DNA of 64,000 bases from CAWBCI01 sp963787195 (GCA_963787195.1 CAWBCI010000070.1:1-64000), one strand, 5' to 3'. Counted from the stretch's first letter, positions 41,480 through 51,481 are shown. Numbers and translations are program-made. The notes: generated from the letters alone by a model not told the origin.

Positions 41480-43594
41480 CTATTCGCTATTTTTCTTAGC
41501 ACCAGCTTGCGGTTTCAGCCATTTGTCGAGCCAGTGAAAGAATGTCCTTTGCCAGAGAATTCCATTCTGTGGACTTAAAACCCAGTGGCTTTCATTCGGA
41601 AAGTACAGAAACTGAGCGGGAACATCCAGCAGTTTGGCTGCATTGAATGCACTGATTCCCTGGGTCGCCGGTATCCTGTAATCTTTTTGTCCATGGATAA
41701 TCAGGATCGGAGTGTCCCATTTATCAACAAACAAGTGAGGTGAGTTATCATAAGATCTCTTAACTATCGGATCATCCTTCTTCCAGAAAGGTCCGCCAAG
41801 GTCCCAGTCGGGGAACCATTGCTCATCTGTTTCAGTATAGGCACTTTCAAGGTTGAAAATACCGTCATGAGCAATAAAGGCGTGGAAACGTCCCTGGTGA
41901 TGGCCTGCCAGCCAGTAAACCGAAAAAGCCCCATAACTGGCCCCGACGGCTCCCAATAAATTCTTGTCAATGAACGGCTCTTTGGAAACCTCATCAATAG
42001 CACTCAGGTAGTCCTGCATATTCTGTCCGCCCCAGTCACCGCTGATCTCTTCTTTCCAGGCTTCTCCGAAGCCGGGAACTCCGCGACGGTTTGGAGCTAC
42101 GATTATATAATCATTGGCTGCCATGATCTGGAAATTCCAGCGGTATGACCAGAACTGGCTTACGGTGCTTTGAGGTCCTCCTTCGCAATATAACAAGGCA
42201 GCGTACTTTTTGTTCGGATCAAAATGAGGCGGGTAAATAACCCAGGTCAGCATTTTCTTGTGATCGGTGGTCTCTATCCAGCGTTTTTCTACTTTCCCCA
42301 TGCTAAGCTGATCCAGTATGTCTTTATTTATGGAAGTCAGAGGTTTTTCATCTTTACCTTCCAGGGTCAGCGTGTAGATCTCAACAGGCTTCGACATAGA
42401 CATCATAGTTGCGACCAGTTGATTTCCTGCAGGTTGCACATCGGTATAATCATGCACCCCATTGGTGAGCTGGGTGATCTTACCGTCCAGGTCCAGTCTG
42501 AATATTTCATCCGTTCCAAACCAATCGGAAATGAAATACACTGACTTACTGTCATCGTTCCATATAATTGAATTCACATCCTGATCGAATGCCTGGGTAT
42601 AGTCAGTTTTTGTATTATTTTTCAGATCATAAACGAACAGCCTGTTCTTATCTGATTCATAACCGTCCCGGGGCATACTTAGCCAGGCCAGTTTTGTGCC
42701 GTCGGGGGAGTAATTCGGAGCCATATCATAGCCCATCATGCCACGGGTGAAATTCCGCGTTTGTTTGGTGTCCAGGTCATAAATATAAATATCGGAATTG
42801 GTGGAGATGGCATAGGCTTTCCCGTCCTTCTTTTTGCAGGAATATGCAATTTCCTTGCTTGTAGGCGACCAGCTAAGTTGTTCCCATCCCGAAAAGGGTT
42901 TCATGGGGAAGTCCCAGGGTTCATTTCCCATGAGGTCCTGTACATTCGTGAGCTGTTTTCCATCGTAATCAGCTAAATAAAGGTGGCTGTAGGTAGTCCT
43001 CCATTCATCCCAATGCCTGAACATCATCCGGTTATAAACTTTTCCTTCCGCTTTGGGGAGCCCTTTATAAAGATCTTCCAGGTCTTTTTCCTCCAGGTTT
43101 TTTTCAGCCGAAAAGGCAATTTTTGTCATGTCGGGAGAATACTTAAAACCTGTGATCCCGCTTTCCAGATTACTGATCATGGTTTTTCCTGATCCGTCAG
43201 GATTCATTTCCCACATTTGCGGAGTTCCGCTTTCAGACGAGATATAGCCGATTTTTGAACCGTCAGGTTTCCAAACCGCGTTAAATTCATTGACAGGGGT
43301 TTGGGTAAGTTGCTTCAGGTTTTCGCCGTTCGCGGAAATAATATATAGCTCACGGTTGCCTTTATTCTGATCAATGTCATAATAAGTCACTGAGAAAACT
43401 ACTTGCTTTTTATCAGGGGAAACCTGCATTTCACCCACTCGTCCGAGCGACCAGAGTACTTCAGGGGTCAAACGGTCACTGTTCAGATTCAGTGTCTTTT
43501 TTTCAATAATGGGAGCTTTTTCTGTCTTAGACTGCTGGCATGAATTCAATGCCAGGATCATGATAAGGGCCATCGCCATGAATATTTTTTTCAT
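41480..43594 (-). CDS. S9 family prolyl oligopeptidase-type lipoprotein peptidase
   Basis: Serine peptidase of the acylaminoacyl/dipeptidyl-peptidase group. A lipoprotein signal (ALIMILALNSC, lipobox LNSC) is followed by a beta-propeller of WD40/TolB-like blades (about residues 45-430; for instance GNRELYIISANGENLKQLT and MTKIAFSAEKN). The alpha/beta-hydrolase domain (about 440-700) has the nucleophile Ser553 in GAVGASYGAFS, Asp638 in GQKDYRIPATQG and His670 in NESHWVLS. It probably trims peptides in the periplasm or on the surface. Monocistronic. Confidence 0.93.
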   Translation of the reverse strand: MKKIFMAMALIMILALNSCQQSKTEKAPIIEKKTLNLNSDRLTPEVLWSLGRVGEMQVSPDKKQVVFSVTYYDIDQNKGNRELYIISANGENLKQLTQTPVNEFNAVWKPDGSKIGYISSESGTPQMWEMNPDGSGKTMISNLESGITGFKYSPDMTKIAFSAEKNLEEKDLEDLYKGLPKAEGKVYNRMMFRHWDEWRTTYSHLYLADYDGKQLTNVQDLMGNEPWDFPMKPFSGWEQLSWSPTSKEIAYSCKKKDGKAYAISTNSDIYIYDLDTKQTRNFTRGMMGYDMAPNYSPDGTKLAWLSMPRDGYESDKNRLFVYDLKNNTKTDYTQAFDQDVNSIIWNDDSKSVYFISDWFGTDEIFRLDLDGKITQLTNGVHDYTDVQPAGNQLVATMMSMSKPVEIYTLTLEGKDEKPLTSINKDILDQLSMGKVEKRWIETTDHKKMLTWVIYPPHFDPNKKYAALLYCEGGPQSTVSQFWSYRWNFQIMAANDYIIVAPNRRGVPGFGEAWKEEISGDWGGQNMQDYLSAIDEVSKEPFIDKNLLGAVGASYGAFSVYWLAGHHQGRFHAFIAHDGIFNLESAYTETDEQWFPDWDLGGPFWKKDDPIVKRSYDNSPHLFVDKWDTPILIIHGQKDYRIPATQGISAFNAAKLLDVPAQFLYFPNESHWVLSPQNGILWQRTFFHWLDKWLKPQAGAKKNSE

Positions 43595-43622
43595 TTTATT
43601 TATTTATATGGTATGAAGGGCG

Positions 43623-43630
43623 CAAAATTA
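43623..43630 (-). promoter_or_regulatory. Predicted -7 element of the S9 peptidase gene
   Basis: TAATTTTG on the minus strand, 28 bases before the ATG; no clear -33 element. Confidence 0.35.
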
Positions 43631-43674
43631 ATTAAAATTATCAGAAACCGAAGCACCTGATAAGTCCTGATGCT

Positions 43675-45852
43675 TCATTCCGATGAAGGAGTATGCTCCC
43701 TGATCTTATAACTTTCGATCAGCAATTTTGCCATGATAGCATCCCAGATATAATTGGGGGGACAATTTAAAACTTCATTATCCGGACTGTAAGATTCCCA
43801 GTAATTATGATTTTTACTTAGCTGGGCCTGAACTGCCAGGATCATTTTATCAGCCACTTCCAATGCTAAATCATTATGTCCGTACTTTACCAGCCCGTCG
43901 AAGATCATATAATCCCACAGCAGCCAAACCGGACCGTTCCATTTGCAACAGTAATCGACATAAGGGCTGTACCAGGGATCTTTGGCTGAAAGTGTGGGTA
44001 TGCCGTATTCCCTCCAGAATTCATCCGGATCGGTCAGGGATTTTATAAGGGTATCGGCCCTCTGAGGCGAAACGGCCTCCGCCCACATCGGCAGGAATCC
44101 GATAATTTCTTTTCTCCTCAGGTCCCTGCTCATAAAACGGAAACTGTAATCCGTCTTGTTCACACTGTAAAAGAATCCGCTTGATTTATCCCACATCCGC
44201 CGGTTGATCAGGGTCGACATTTTATCGGCTTTCTCCTTCCATTTGATTTCATCTTTCTTTAAACCTAGTTCTGCTGCCATTTTTGAAAGCGAGCGCATCT
44301 CATTCACGGCCATGAGGCTCAGGTCAAGACATTCCAGTTCGTCGGATATATCTTCCTTATCAACATCCAGGTAACGCTCGGCCGAAACCTGGAAAACGGC
44401 ATTATACCAGTCCCGCACATTTTCAATAATACCATAAGGCCCCCATTCCAGGGTGCCATCCTTATTGCTATCCCTGTTCTTTAAGAGCCAATCCGTGTAT
44501 TTTACTCCCGATTTATAGGCTTCTTCTAAAAATTCCTTATCCTTACTGACTTTATACACTTCCCAGTTAGTCCAGCTAAAAAAGGGTGCCGAAGTGGTTG
44601 GCTGGCCTTTATGCGGATAAGTCTGGGCCCCTCTGGGGCCATGACGGTAAGCAATCAGTCCGTCAGCGCCCTGCTGCTCCATATAAACCCTTTGGGAATT
44701 TTCCGCCGAAAGCGGGTCCAGGTATGCATATGCCAGCATACTCAGGGATTCGTGCATCACCTGATGGCCATGACCCCATCCCCACAATGGTTCACGGGAA
44801 AAGACGTAGAAATTATGGGATGTTTCACCCGAAGGTGGTAACATACAGCCACGCACCAGGTTAAAAGCCGAGAGATAAATTATTTTTTCTGCCTTTGTCC
44901 TGAACTTGATGCGGGGGATATGTGAAAACAGCCTGACATTATCATCCAGGTAAGGCTGCAATGATTCATGCTTCAGTTCCTCGATTTCGCTCAGAAGTGA
45001 ATCCAGATTCAGCTTTTCATCCTGCGTCCCTCTGAAATATCGGAAATGCTTAACTTCCCCGGCATCTAACTCAAATTTTGCCTGCAAAGCCGCAAAGTCA
45101 GCCGGCCCTGTGCTTTGCATGTTCAGTGAATCAGTCCTCTTATCAGCATAAAAATCAGTCTTAATTGTATTATAAAAATCCTGCATATTTCCCTTATATG
45201 CCCCGTAGGTATAAGGTTCAAAATCCCCGCAAAACACATCATTCAGTTGAGTGGGGTAGGGGGCTTTATCATAAAGATTGCTGATCAGGCGCTTTTTGGT
45301 TTCGTAATGATGCAGGATATAAGCAGAATGGCTATCATCAAATCTTTTAACATTCAGTGAATCGGCCCCTTCCAGGACAGGAAATAGCTTGATCTGTAGG
45401 TCTTTCCCGGATTTATTGCTGATCGTCATATCCACCAGTGCAATGTGAGAGCTATAAACCATGAAGATTTCGCTTACCTGTATTCCGGGCCATGGCTGAT
45501 AATGCAAGAGGGCCATGTCAGGAAAGGAAACAAATACCTGCGGTTTTTTAAAGTAATCGCTGATTTTATCCACTACCACTGAATTCACTTCCCAGGTTGT
45601 AAAAAAACGACCGCCTTGTTCACTGCCATAACTAAGCGGGCCGCAGTCATCATAATAATTCATCTTATATCCTTTATCCCCGTATAAACTTGAACGCTCC
45701 ATGGCAGCTGTGTAGGTAGTATAAAGCGGGTCACCGGCTGCCGCGTTTATTAACAAATAACGGTCACTGATTACATATGGTTGTGCGATAGCCTGATGGA
45801 CCTGACAATAAAACAGGATCACCGTGCACAATGTCAATATTTTTCTTAACAT
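43675..45852 (-). CDS. Secreted GH63/MGH-like (alpha/alpha)6 glycoside hydrolase
   Basis: After a signal peptide (residues 1-23) comes an N-terminal beta-sandwich of about 270 residues, then an (alpha/alpha)6 barrel. Barrel segments include EPLWGWGHGHQVMHESLSML, GTLEWGPYGIIENVRDWYNA (probable acid residues in ENVRDW), and the C-terminal WYSPYVDYCCKWNGPVWLLW. This places it near GH63/MGH1-like glucosidases and mannosylglycerate hydrolases; linkage specificity cannot be read. No SusC/SusD pair is nearby. It diverges from the chagasin-like gene with an 85-bp spacer. Confidence 0.78.
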   Translation of the reverse strand: MLRKILTLCTVILFYCQVHQAIAQPYVISDRYLLINAAAGDPLYTTYTAAMERSSLYGDKGYKMNYYDDCGPLSYGSEQGGRFFTTWEVNSVVVDKISDYFKKPQVFVSFPDMALLHYQPWPGIQVSEIFMVYSSHIALVDMTISNKSGKDLQIKLFPVLEGADSLNVKRFDDSHSAYILHHYETKKRLISNLYDKAPYPTQLNDVFCGDFEPYTYGAYKGNMQDFYNTIKTDFYADKRTDSLNMQSTGPADFAALQAKFELDAGEVKHFRYFRGTQDEKLNLDSLLSEIEELKHESLQPYLDDNVRLFSHIPRIKFRTKAEKIIYLSAFNLVRGCMLPPSGETSHNFYVFSREPLWGWGHGHQVMHESLSMLAYAYLDPLSAENSQRVYMEQQGADGLIAYRHGPRGAQTYPHKGQPTTSAPFFSWTNWEVYKVSKDKEFLEEAYKSGVKYTDWLLKNRDSNKDGTLEWGPYGIIENVRDWYNAVFQVSAERYLDVDKEDISDELECLDLSLMAVNEMRSLSKMAAELGLKKDEIKWKEKADKMSTLINRRMWDKSSGFFYSVNKTDYSFRFMSRDLRRKEIIGFLPMWAEAVSPQRADTLIKSLTDPDEFWREYGIPTLSAKDPWYSPYVDYCCKWNGPVWLLWDYMIFDGLVKYGHNDLALEVADKMILAVQAQLSKNHNYWESYSPDNEVLNCPPNYIWDAIMAKLLIESYKIREHTPSSE

Positions 45853-45937
45853 TTTTTCAGTATAAGGGTATTACTTTTCAGGAGGAAAATTTATAAATAA
45901 TCACTCGATAATTTCAAACCAAATATCAGCAAAAAAA

Positions 45938-46327
45938 ATGCAAAATACTATTAAATTAAGCCTGAAGCACTTAGTATATTTAATTGGAATTAGCCTGCTT
46001 GCAAGTTCCTGTGTAGGGCCTTTCAACGAATCTGATCAGGGCCGGGCCCTGAAGCTTTCGGTTGGAATACCTTTCGAAGTGCAACTGGAAGGCAATCCGG
46101 ATTCAGATTTTAATTGGAAGCTTGCCCAGCTCGATACAAATGTTGTACAAATGGTGCTGGCTCCCCATTTTAGTCCATTTAAGGACAATAAAAAGCAGGG
46201 GGGAATCTTTTCCTATTATTTTCAGACCGTTGGGAAAGGCCGCTCGCCGTTAAAAATGGTTTACGCAGCGGATGATTCTGAAAATGTAAAAAAGATTTAT
46301 GAGATTATCATTGATACCTCAATGTGA
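45938..46327 (+). CDS. Chagasin-like (I42) lipoprotein, possible protease inhibitor
   Basis: A 129-residue lipoprotein (lipobox LLASSC). The mature part matches the chagasin/I42 cysteine-protease-inhibitor layout: LSVGIPFEVQLEGNPDSDFN-W corresponds to the NPTTGxxW loop, the middle loop is FSPFKDNKKQGGIFSYYFQT, and TVGKGRSPLKMVYA corresponds to the strand leading to the RPW loop. The motif residues are only partly conserved (NPDSDFNW; no RPW), so inhibitory activity is uncertain. Its target could be a papain-like or transglutaminase-like enzyme in the envelope, but this is inference. Confidence 0.5.
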   Translation: MQNTIKLSLKHLVYLIGISLLASSCVGPFNESDQGRALKLSVGIPFEVQLEGNPDSDFNWKLAQLDTNVVQMVLAPHFSPFKDNKKQGGIFSYYFQTVGKGRSPLKMVYAADDSENVKKIYEIIIDTSM

Positions 46328-46430
46328 TTAATTCAGGATAGAATGAGCCAGGGAAAAATTTCTCCCTTTGAAACTGAAAATATCAGGATATATATTTAAA
46401 AAAATACCTCAGGAGAAGTGCCAGGAATCA

Positions 46431-47048
46431 TCATTCTTTAAATTGATCCTGATTATTGATTTTTGCCTGCAATCGCTGCCATTCTGAATTCAATTGACTA
46501 TAGACCTGAAGATCAAAAAATTGTTCTGTAGAAAGCTCTCCGCCTCTTTCTATTCCTTCAAAACGGAATTCGAGCCTTTCAGCCACCATAGCTGAGCGGG
46601 CATTACCAATGGCTGATTTGAGCTGGATGCGGTTCATTCCCAATTCAGTGAAGGCAAGTTGGATCAGCAAACGGCAAGAGCGGGTAATAATGCCCAGGCC
46701 TTCGAATTCACTTATGATCCAGAAGCCCAGCTCTGTCCTCCTGTTCCATTTATCTATTTCTTTCAGGGCTATCAGACCTGCAAAATCATTCTTATTCCAG
46801 ATCTCAAAAACCATGTCTTTCTTAAAACAATGGGAATTGATCATTGATTTGATGAAGGTCTCTGTGTCTTCTGCTCTCCATGTATTATCCACGAATGGAA
46901 GCCATTTCCTGAGATGCATCCTGTCATGGTCAATAGCTTCAAAGATTGCCTGAGATGACGCAAGATTAAGCCTTCTCAGGAAGAGTTCCTCATCAAGTTT
47001 GATCTCAAAATCGTAGATACTTTGATTATTTTGAGGCCAGGTACTCAT
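46431..47048 (-). CDS. GNAT acetyltransferase (RimJ/RimL type)
   Basis: Transfers acetyl from acetyl-CoA to an amino group, typically of ribosomal or other proteins in this subgroup. Features: LFLRRLNLASSQAIFEAIDH, NKNDFAGLIALKEIDKWNRR, TELGFWIISEFEGLGIITRS (CoA-binding Q/RxxG region, somewhat altered) and MNRIQLKSAIGNARSAMVAE followed by LEFRFEGIERG. The frame extends upstream to 47135, but the ATG at 47048 (MSTWPQNN) matches the family and still overlaps the DUF2007 gene by 23 bp, so the two are coupled. Confidence 0.87.
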   Translation of the reverse strand: MSTWPQNNQSIYDFEIKLDEELFLRRLNLASSQAIFEAIDHDRMHLRKWLPFVDNTWRAEDTETFIKSMINSHCFKKDMVFEIWNKNDFAGLIALKEIDKWNRRTELGFWIISEFEGLGIITRSCRLLIQLAFTELGMNRIQLKSAIGNARSAMVAERLEFRFEGIERGGELSTEQFFDLQVYSQLNSEWQRLQAKINNQDQFKE

Positions 47049-47262
47049 CAACCAGCTTTTTAGCTTCTTCCAGATGATATTCAGCAACGTAAACCAGGGC
47101 ACTGTCAGTTGCCGATCCGGATGCCCAGCCTGCAACCAGACTTTCTTTCATAGTGTCCCTGATAATGGCCCCAATACCGCTTTCTTCCAATAAACTTTTA
47201 ACATAATTTGCTTCCACGAATGAACCGGTATAAACTTGTTTCAGATCATCATTTTCAGTCAT
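47026..47262 (-). CDS. DUF2007 domain protein
   Basis: A 78-residue protein with the DUF2007 pattern: LKQVYTGSFVEANYVKSLLE, SGIGAIIRDTM and the C-terminal VYVAEYHLEEAKKLVDEYLA. This small fold is described as a putative signal-transducing or ferredoxin-like regulatory domain with unknown partners. Its 3' end overlaps the GNAT gene, indicating cotranscription. Confidence 0.85.
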   Translation of the reverse strand: MTENDDLKQVYTGSFVEANYVKSLLEESGIGAIIRDTMKESLVAGWASGSATDSALVYVAEYHLEEAKKLVDEYLASK

Positions 47263-47284
47263 AGCTCTTTATATTGATATAGAA

Positions 47285-47292
47285 CAAAAGTA
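47285..47292 (-). promoter_or_regulatory. Predicted -7 element of the DUF2007-GNAT operon
   Basis: TACTTTTG on the minus strand, 22 bases before the DUF2007 ATG. The -33 region has only TTTA-like sequence. Confidence 0.35.
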
Positions 47293-47404
47293 GAGCATCC
47301 ACACTTAAAATAAAAGTCTTAATTGTTAAAAATCCTGAAATGTAAAATGCAAACTAAATTACAGTCTGCCAGAAATTTAAGGATAAAAAACTCCGGTATG
47401 AAAT

Positions 47405-48346
47405 TTATTTAGCCGATACATTGGAAGTTTTAGAGGCGCCGTAATGCCCGCGATTGAGATTGATGATGGCAAAAACCATTACGATTGCACTCAGCCATTG
47501 GACCAGGGTGAGCTTATGGCCGTTGAAAACATAATCGAAAAAAATGGTTGAAATTGGAAAGAATAGCTCAAACATGATGGACAGGATAGCTTTAACATTT
47601 TTCAGTCCGTGATAATAGAGGAAGATAGCCCCACTTCCCGTAGTGAAGGCAATGATAAAAAATATTGTCCAATTTAAAGGAGTAGTTAGCATAAACTGAA
47701 AATGGCGTCCGGTCAGAAATACAAAAATCAACATTAAAAAGCTTGTAAATCCGTAACGGTAAAAAGTAGCTGTTTTAAAATCATAACGGTTCAGAATGAT
47801 TTTACTGAAAACAGTAGAGCTCCCGAATGAAAACGCTGCTATCAATGCATAGATTGCCGCTACCGCTGTATTTGATCCGGTGCTGAAATTTGGTAATTTA
47901 AATCCGAAAGTCAGAAAATAGCCACCCATGATCGCAATTGAAGCCCACAGGAGAAAATACTTGCTGAGCTTTTCTTTTAATAATATAGCCGCAAGGGAAA
48001 TAGCAAATACAGGCTGTAATTTCTGGAGCAGGACAACTATACTCAGTTCTTTGAAATTTACAAGGAAGAGTGCCTTCACGATAGCCATGGTCCCGATTGC
48101 CCCGCCAAAAAGGGCAATCAGTAAAAACACCAGGTAATCCCTGACTGTGAAACGCTTCAGGTACTTCCACTGGCTAAACAAAAAAGCTTGCATGATCAGA
48201 AAAGGAAGGGCATGCAGTATAAATACCACATATCCCACATCCAGATTATACAATCTGGGTGTCAGGACCACGCCGTCGAGACCCCACATGGTGGCAGCAA
48301 CACTGATGGATAGGGCGCCCGTTATCAGGGCTCTGCGTTCAGTCAT
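47405..48346 (-). CDS. EamA/DMT-family permease
   Basis: Inner-membrane drug/metabolite-superfamily transporter with ten predicted helices arranged as two EamA repeats. Repeat 1 ends with LQKLQPVFAISLAAILLKEK, repeat 2 with SIMFELFFPISTIFFDYVFN, each carrying the characteristic P/E region near helix 4/9. The substrate is unknown; members export amino acids, nucleosides or other metabolites. It is monocistronic. A near -7 box (GATCTTTG) precedes it. Confidence 0.87.
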   Translation of the reverse strand: MTERRALITGALSISVAATMWGLDGVVLTPRLYNLDVGYVVFILHALPFLIMQAFLFSQWKYLKRFTVRDYLVFLLIALFGGAIGTMAIVKALFLVNFKELSIVVLLQKLQPVFAISLAAILLKEKLSKYFLLWASIAIMGGYFLTFGFKLPNFSTGSNTAVAAIYALIAAFSFGSSTVFSKIILNRYDFKTATFYRYGFTSFLMLIFVFLTGRHFQFMLTTPLNWTIFFIIAFTTGSGAIFLYYHGLKNVKAILSIMFELFFPISTIFFDYVFNGHKLTLVQWLSAIVMVFAIINLNRGHYGASKTSNVSAK

Positions 48347-48433
48347 TCCTTACTGTGGATTTTGAGGGGCAAAGATCGGAAAAATTGATGGATATAGACT
48401 GTTGACCGAGGCTAATAAAAAAATTACCGCTTT

Positions 48434-50128
48434 TCAGTGATTTGCCAGGATCAATTTTTCAGTGGCGGAATATTTTCCGTCCGTAATATTAATGAGATAA
48501 TTACCGGAAGGAAAACCCCTGAGATCAAGCAAATACTGGTTATCACCCCTTGGGAAAACGCATTCTTTAGTCCGCATAATTTCTCTTCCCGTCATATCCT
48601 TTAAAATGAAATAGGGTGAAGATGAAACAGGTAGATTGAATTTTAGTAAAACCTGACCATTCGAAGGATTTGGAGAAATCCCCGATATTCTGACATCCAT
48701 TTTACTAGTGGCATTTTCTGTTATACCATTCGTCCCGTTCGTATTATAGAAAATGTAATTTCCTACCTGGGTATCCCAGTTGCTAATTACCATATCAGGC
48801 ACCGGACTGTAATCATAATCAATAATTACCTCTTCACCCTCTACAAAAGGCTCATTGAAGGTCACCCAATTTTTATTACTCACAAAGCTATATTCCTCAC
48901 CTGGGAGATATGTGCCGTTTCTTCTGACAGCAATAATATTTTCTACGAGCTGATCATCCAGGATAAGCACATTTTTACCTGCCTGTTCCAGGGAAATATC
49001 AATAGTTTGGGATTTGGGTATGATATCCTCACGGCCCAGATCAGCCATTTGTATAGCCTCAACCACTGATCCGGTAGCAGAAGTATAGGAAGGATCCATT
49101 TCAAAGCTGCCATCACTCCCGAGCGCAATTTTTATGGGAAGCCACCAGCCTCCATAAATTAAATCCAGCGTTCCGTCAAGATTGACATCGGCCAGAAGAA
49201 CTCCCGAACCTTGTCCAAAAGGGTAGGAATACCAGGATGCATTGCTATGCTGAGGGATAGGGTTTCCGAAATCATATCTCCTGACCCTGCCCTGACCACC
49301 CAGCTGGCTGTTTTCAGTCATTGCCACGATAGTTTGTCCCCCTTCATATCCTATATCGACAGAGTTGATGTAGTTGACCGATTCTGAAGATGACCAGGCA
49401 GGGGATGTGGAGATGTGGCCGGTGTTGTCGGAAAGGTAAATATAGTTGGGAGTTCCTTCAGAGACGAAGATAAGGTCTAAGAAGCCATCCCTGTTGATAT
49501 CTCCGAAATCCACATCCAGGGCTCCCATCAAAGTATCGGACTGCCATTGGGGAGTGGGCTGAAAAGTGCCGTTATTATTTATAAATATCCGGCCATAATC
49601 CAATAGGCCACTATAAGGTTCTCCGGCAGTCACTGCAATATCCAGGTCACCGTCACCGTCTGCATCCCCCAAAGCACAACTAAAAGTATACATCGAATCG
49701 GATACAAATGAAGGGGAAGATTCCAGTTCAGTACCCGTATTGTAATAAACTTTCAGCTTCCCCGGACTGTCAAAGCCTTCAGGCCCAATGTATACTGAAA
49801 CAGCTACGTCGATATCACCATCCTGGTCAATATCCCCGCAGGAAATATGTCCATGGTAATCCACATCCTGAGATTGCCAGTCGGGATCAGAATGAAAAGT
49901 GCCGTCTCCAAGATTATAGTAAACTACAAGATGCTGCCGGGCCATATCATTTCCGTTTGCAACTATAAGGTCTTTAAATCCATCCCCGTTGATATCGGCA
50001 ATCCCCAGACCGGTCGAATAATTGCCATTGGCATTCGATGTCCAGTCAGGAACTGTATTGAAGGGGATGTTCTGCGCCGTCAATTGAATGGAAAGTAAAC
50101 CGGCTAAAATCAAGTAGAGGTTTTTCAT
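48434..50128 (-). CDS. FG-GAP/VCBS repeat protein with T9SS type A sorting domain
   Basis: A signal peptide (residues 1-18) is followed by at least five FG-GAP/VCBS repeats with calcium-binding loops (DINGDGFKDLIVANG, DIDQDGDIDVAVSV, DADGDGDLDIAVTAG, DINRDGFLDLIFVSEG, DVNLDGTLDLIYGG), forming a beta-propeller of the integrin-alpha type. The last 75 or so residues are a type IX secretion C-terminal domain (ISGISPNPSNGQVLLKFNLP, LKDMTGREI, LRGFPSGNYLINITDG), so the protein should be exported and attached to the cell surface. The ligand is unknown. Confidence 0.92.
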   Translation of the reverse strand: MKNLYLILAGLLSIQLTAQNIPFNTVPDWTSNANGNYSTGLGIADINGDGFKDLIVANGNDMARQHLVVYYNLGDGTFHSDPDWQSQDVDYHGHISCGDIDQDGDIDVAVSVYIGPEGFDSPGKLKVYYNTGTELESSPSFVSDSMYTFSCALGDADGDGDLDIAVTAGEPYSGLLDYGRIFINNNGTFQPTPQWQSDTLMGALDVDFGDINRDGFLDLIFVSEGTPNYIYLSDNTGHISTSPAWSSSESVNYINSVDIGYEGGQTIVAMTENSQLGGQGRVRRYDFGNPIPQHSNASWYSYPFGQGSGVLLADVNLDGTLDLIYGGWWLPIKIALGSDGSFEMDPSYTSATGSVVEAIQMADLGREDIIPKSQTIDISLEQAGKNVLILDDQLVENIIAVRRNGTYLPGEEYSFVSNKNWVTFNEPFVEGEEVIIDYDYSPVPDMVISNWDTQVGNYIFYNTNGTNGITENATSKMDVRISGISPNPSNGQVLLKFNLPVSSSPYFILKDMTGREIMRTKECVFPRGDNQYLLDLRGFPSGNYLINITDGKYSATEKLILANH

Positions 50129-50230
50129 AATCAGGCAAGTTTGATTAATATAAATATAGAATAAAATATTCTATAAAAAACATCAACAATTCACCTGAGT
50201 ATAAAGTTCATGCTGCCTTTCCCGTTCTGA

Positions 50231-51481
50231 CTAAACTACTCCCTTGAGTATAGTTTCCCTTATTTTCTTATAGCCTTCCCAATCGAATGTTTCAAGGAAT
50301 TCTATCGCTTTTTGGGCACCGAGAGCAAACAAAGAGAGTTTTTTATCATCAGGCATGTTAAAGTCAAGCCAGTTGTATTTACTGTCAGCATTAATAGAGC
50401 AAATGATCAGCTGATAGTCAGGATTTCTTAAAATAAAATCGAAATCATAGATCTGACGCATGGTGGAGATCATTGCGCCGGCAAAGGAAAAGAAGCTGGA
50501 ACATTTATTATATTCATCTCTGAATGTGCTGAGCCGGACCCCAAAAGTCGGTAAACGAGGAACGCTGCGTGGATTATGGAAGACATTGATAGGGAAGTTG
50601 GAAAGTAGTCCGCCATCGACAAAATTCACACTGGGTGGGATTTCTCCCCGGTACTTAACCATATCTACCCATCTTTGTTTGTCTTCCGGACCGTTCGGAA
50701 TATTATCAACCACAACCGGGTAAAAGAAGACCGGAATAGACATGGATGCCCTCAGGTATTTTGCCGGAGGCACCGAATCCGGATCTTTCCAGTACAGTGA
50801 TGCCATATCCGGGAATTGAACTTTGGTCTGAGTGGTTACCTCTGAAGTAATAATGACCAAACGAGGCTTCAGATCAGCTGAAGGTCGTCCATCCCTGCAA
50901 GTAAGTGCTGGAATCTTGCTTCTTTGCTCTATTAAGTCTTTGGTGTTTTTAATATTGTTTTTTGAGAGATTTTCTATGATCCAGTTCTCAAAGTCATTCC
51001 CTGGATTGATCCCCAGTTTAGTATTAACAAGCTTCAGTATTTTTCGAAGGTTCATGATCCCGGTGAACCATAAGCCTAACTTACTCTTGCCAGAGATGAA
51101 ACCCTGGATAAGTGATTTGATGCCCGGATCACCATCGACAAAATCAAAAAGATTTTTTGTAGACAATAATTCCAGGATTTTGGTGGATTTAGCATCTTCA
51201 AGCTTGCCCAATCCAGCCAGCATAAGTGTATTGATGGCTCCTGCGGAAGTCCCCGCCAGGCTAAAGAAACGGATACCGGCGTTCTCCAGGACATAGGAGT
51301 AACCTACCAGTGCTATTCCTAAAACACCCCCGCCCTCCTGGACAAGGTCCACATATTGAAATCCTTTATCGTCCACCACATCGGAAAATTTTTTTCCGGA
51401 ATCTTTCAGGGCCTGGGCCCTTTTTACGTAATCCAGAACTTCTGTCTGGTCAGTAAAATCTTTGATACTCAGTTGTGACAT
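50231..51481 (-). CDS. Patatin-like phospholipase
   Basis: Lipid acyl hydrolase with a Ser-Asp dyad: the glycine-rich oxyanion loop QEGGGVLGIALVG (about residues 48-60), nucleophile Ser79 in LAGTSAGAIN, and Asp290 in FVDGGLLSNFP. No signal peptide is present, so the enzyme is cytosolic or peripheral. The 416-residue length fits larger bacterial patatins. Possible roles are membrane lipid turnover or an effector-type function, as in some CBASS systems, but no cyclase or other defence gene is adjacent, so I call it a plain patatin. Confidence 0.9.
   Translation of the reverse strand: MSQLSIKDFTDQTEVLDYVKRAQALKDSGKKFSDVVDDKGFQYVDLVQEGGGVLGIALVGYSYVLENAGIRFFSLAGTSAGAINTLMLAGLGKLEDAKSTKILELLSTKNLFDFVDGDPGIKSLIQGFISGKSKLGLWFTGIMNLRKILKLVNTKLGINPGNDFENWIIENLSKNNIKNTKDLIEQRSKIPALTCRDGRPSADLKPRLVIITSEVTTQTKVQFPDMASLYWKDPDSVPPAKYLRASMSIPVFFYPVVVDNIPNGPEDKQRWVDMVKYRGEIPPSVNFVDGGLLSNFPINVFHNPRSVPRLPTFGVRLSTFRDEYNKCSSFFSFAGAMISTMRQIYDFDFILRNPDYQLIICSINADSKYNWLDFNMPDDKKLSLFALGAQKAIEFLETFDWEGYKKIRETILKGVV

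Noticed and set aside
50231..51481. Patatin as a CBASS defence effector
   Set aside because: No CD-NTase, Cap or other defence gene is adjacent; neighbours are ordinary metabolic genes.
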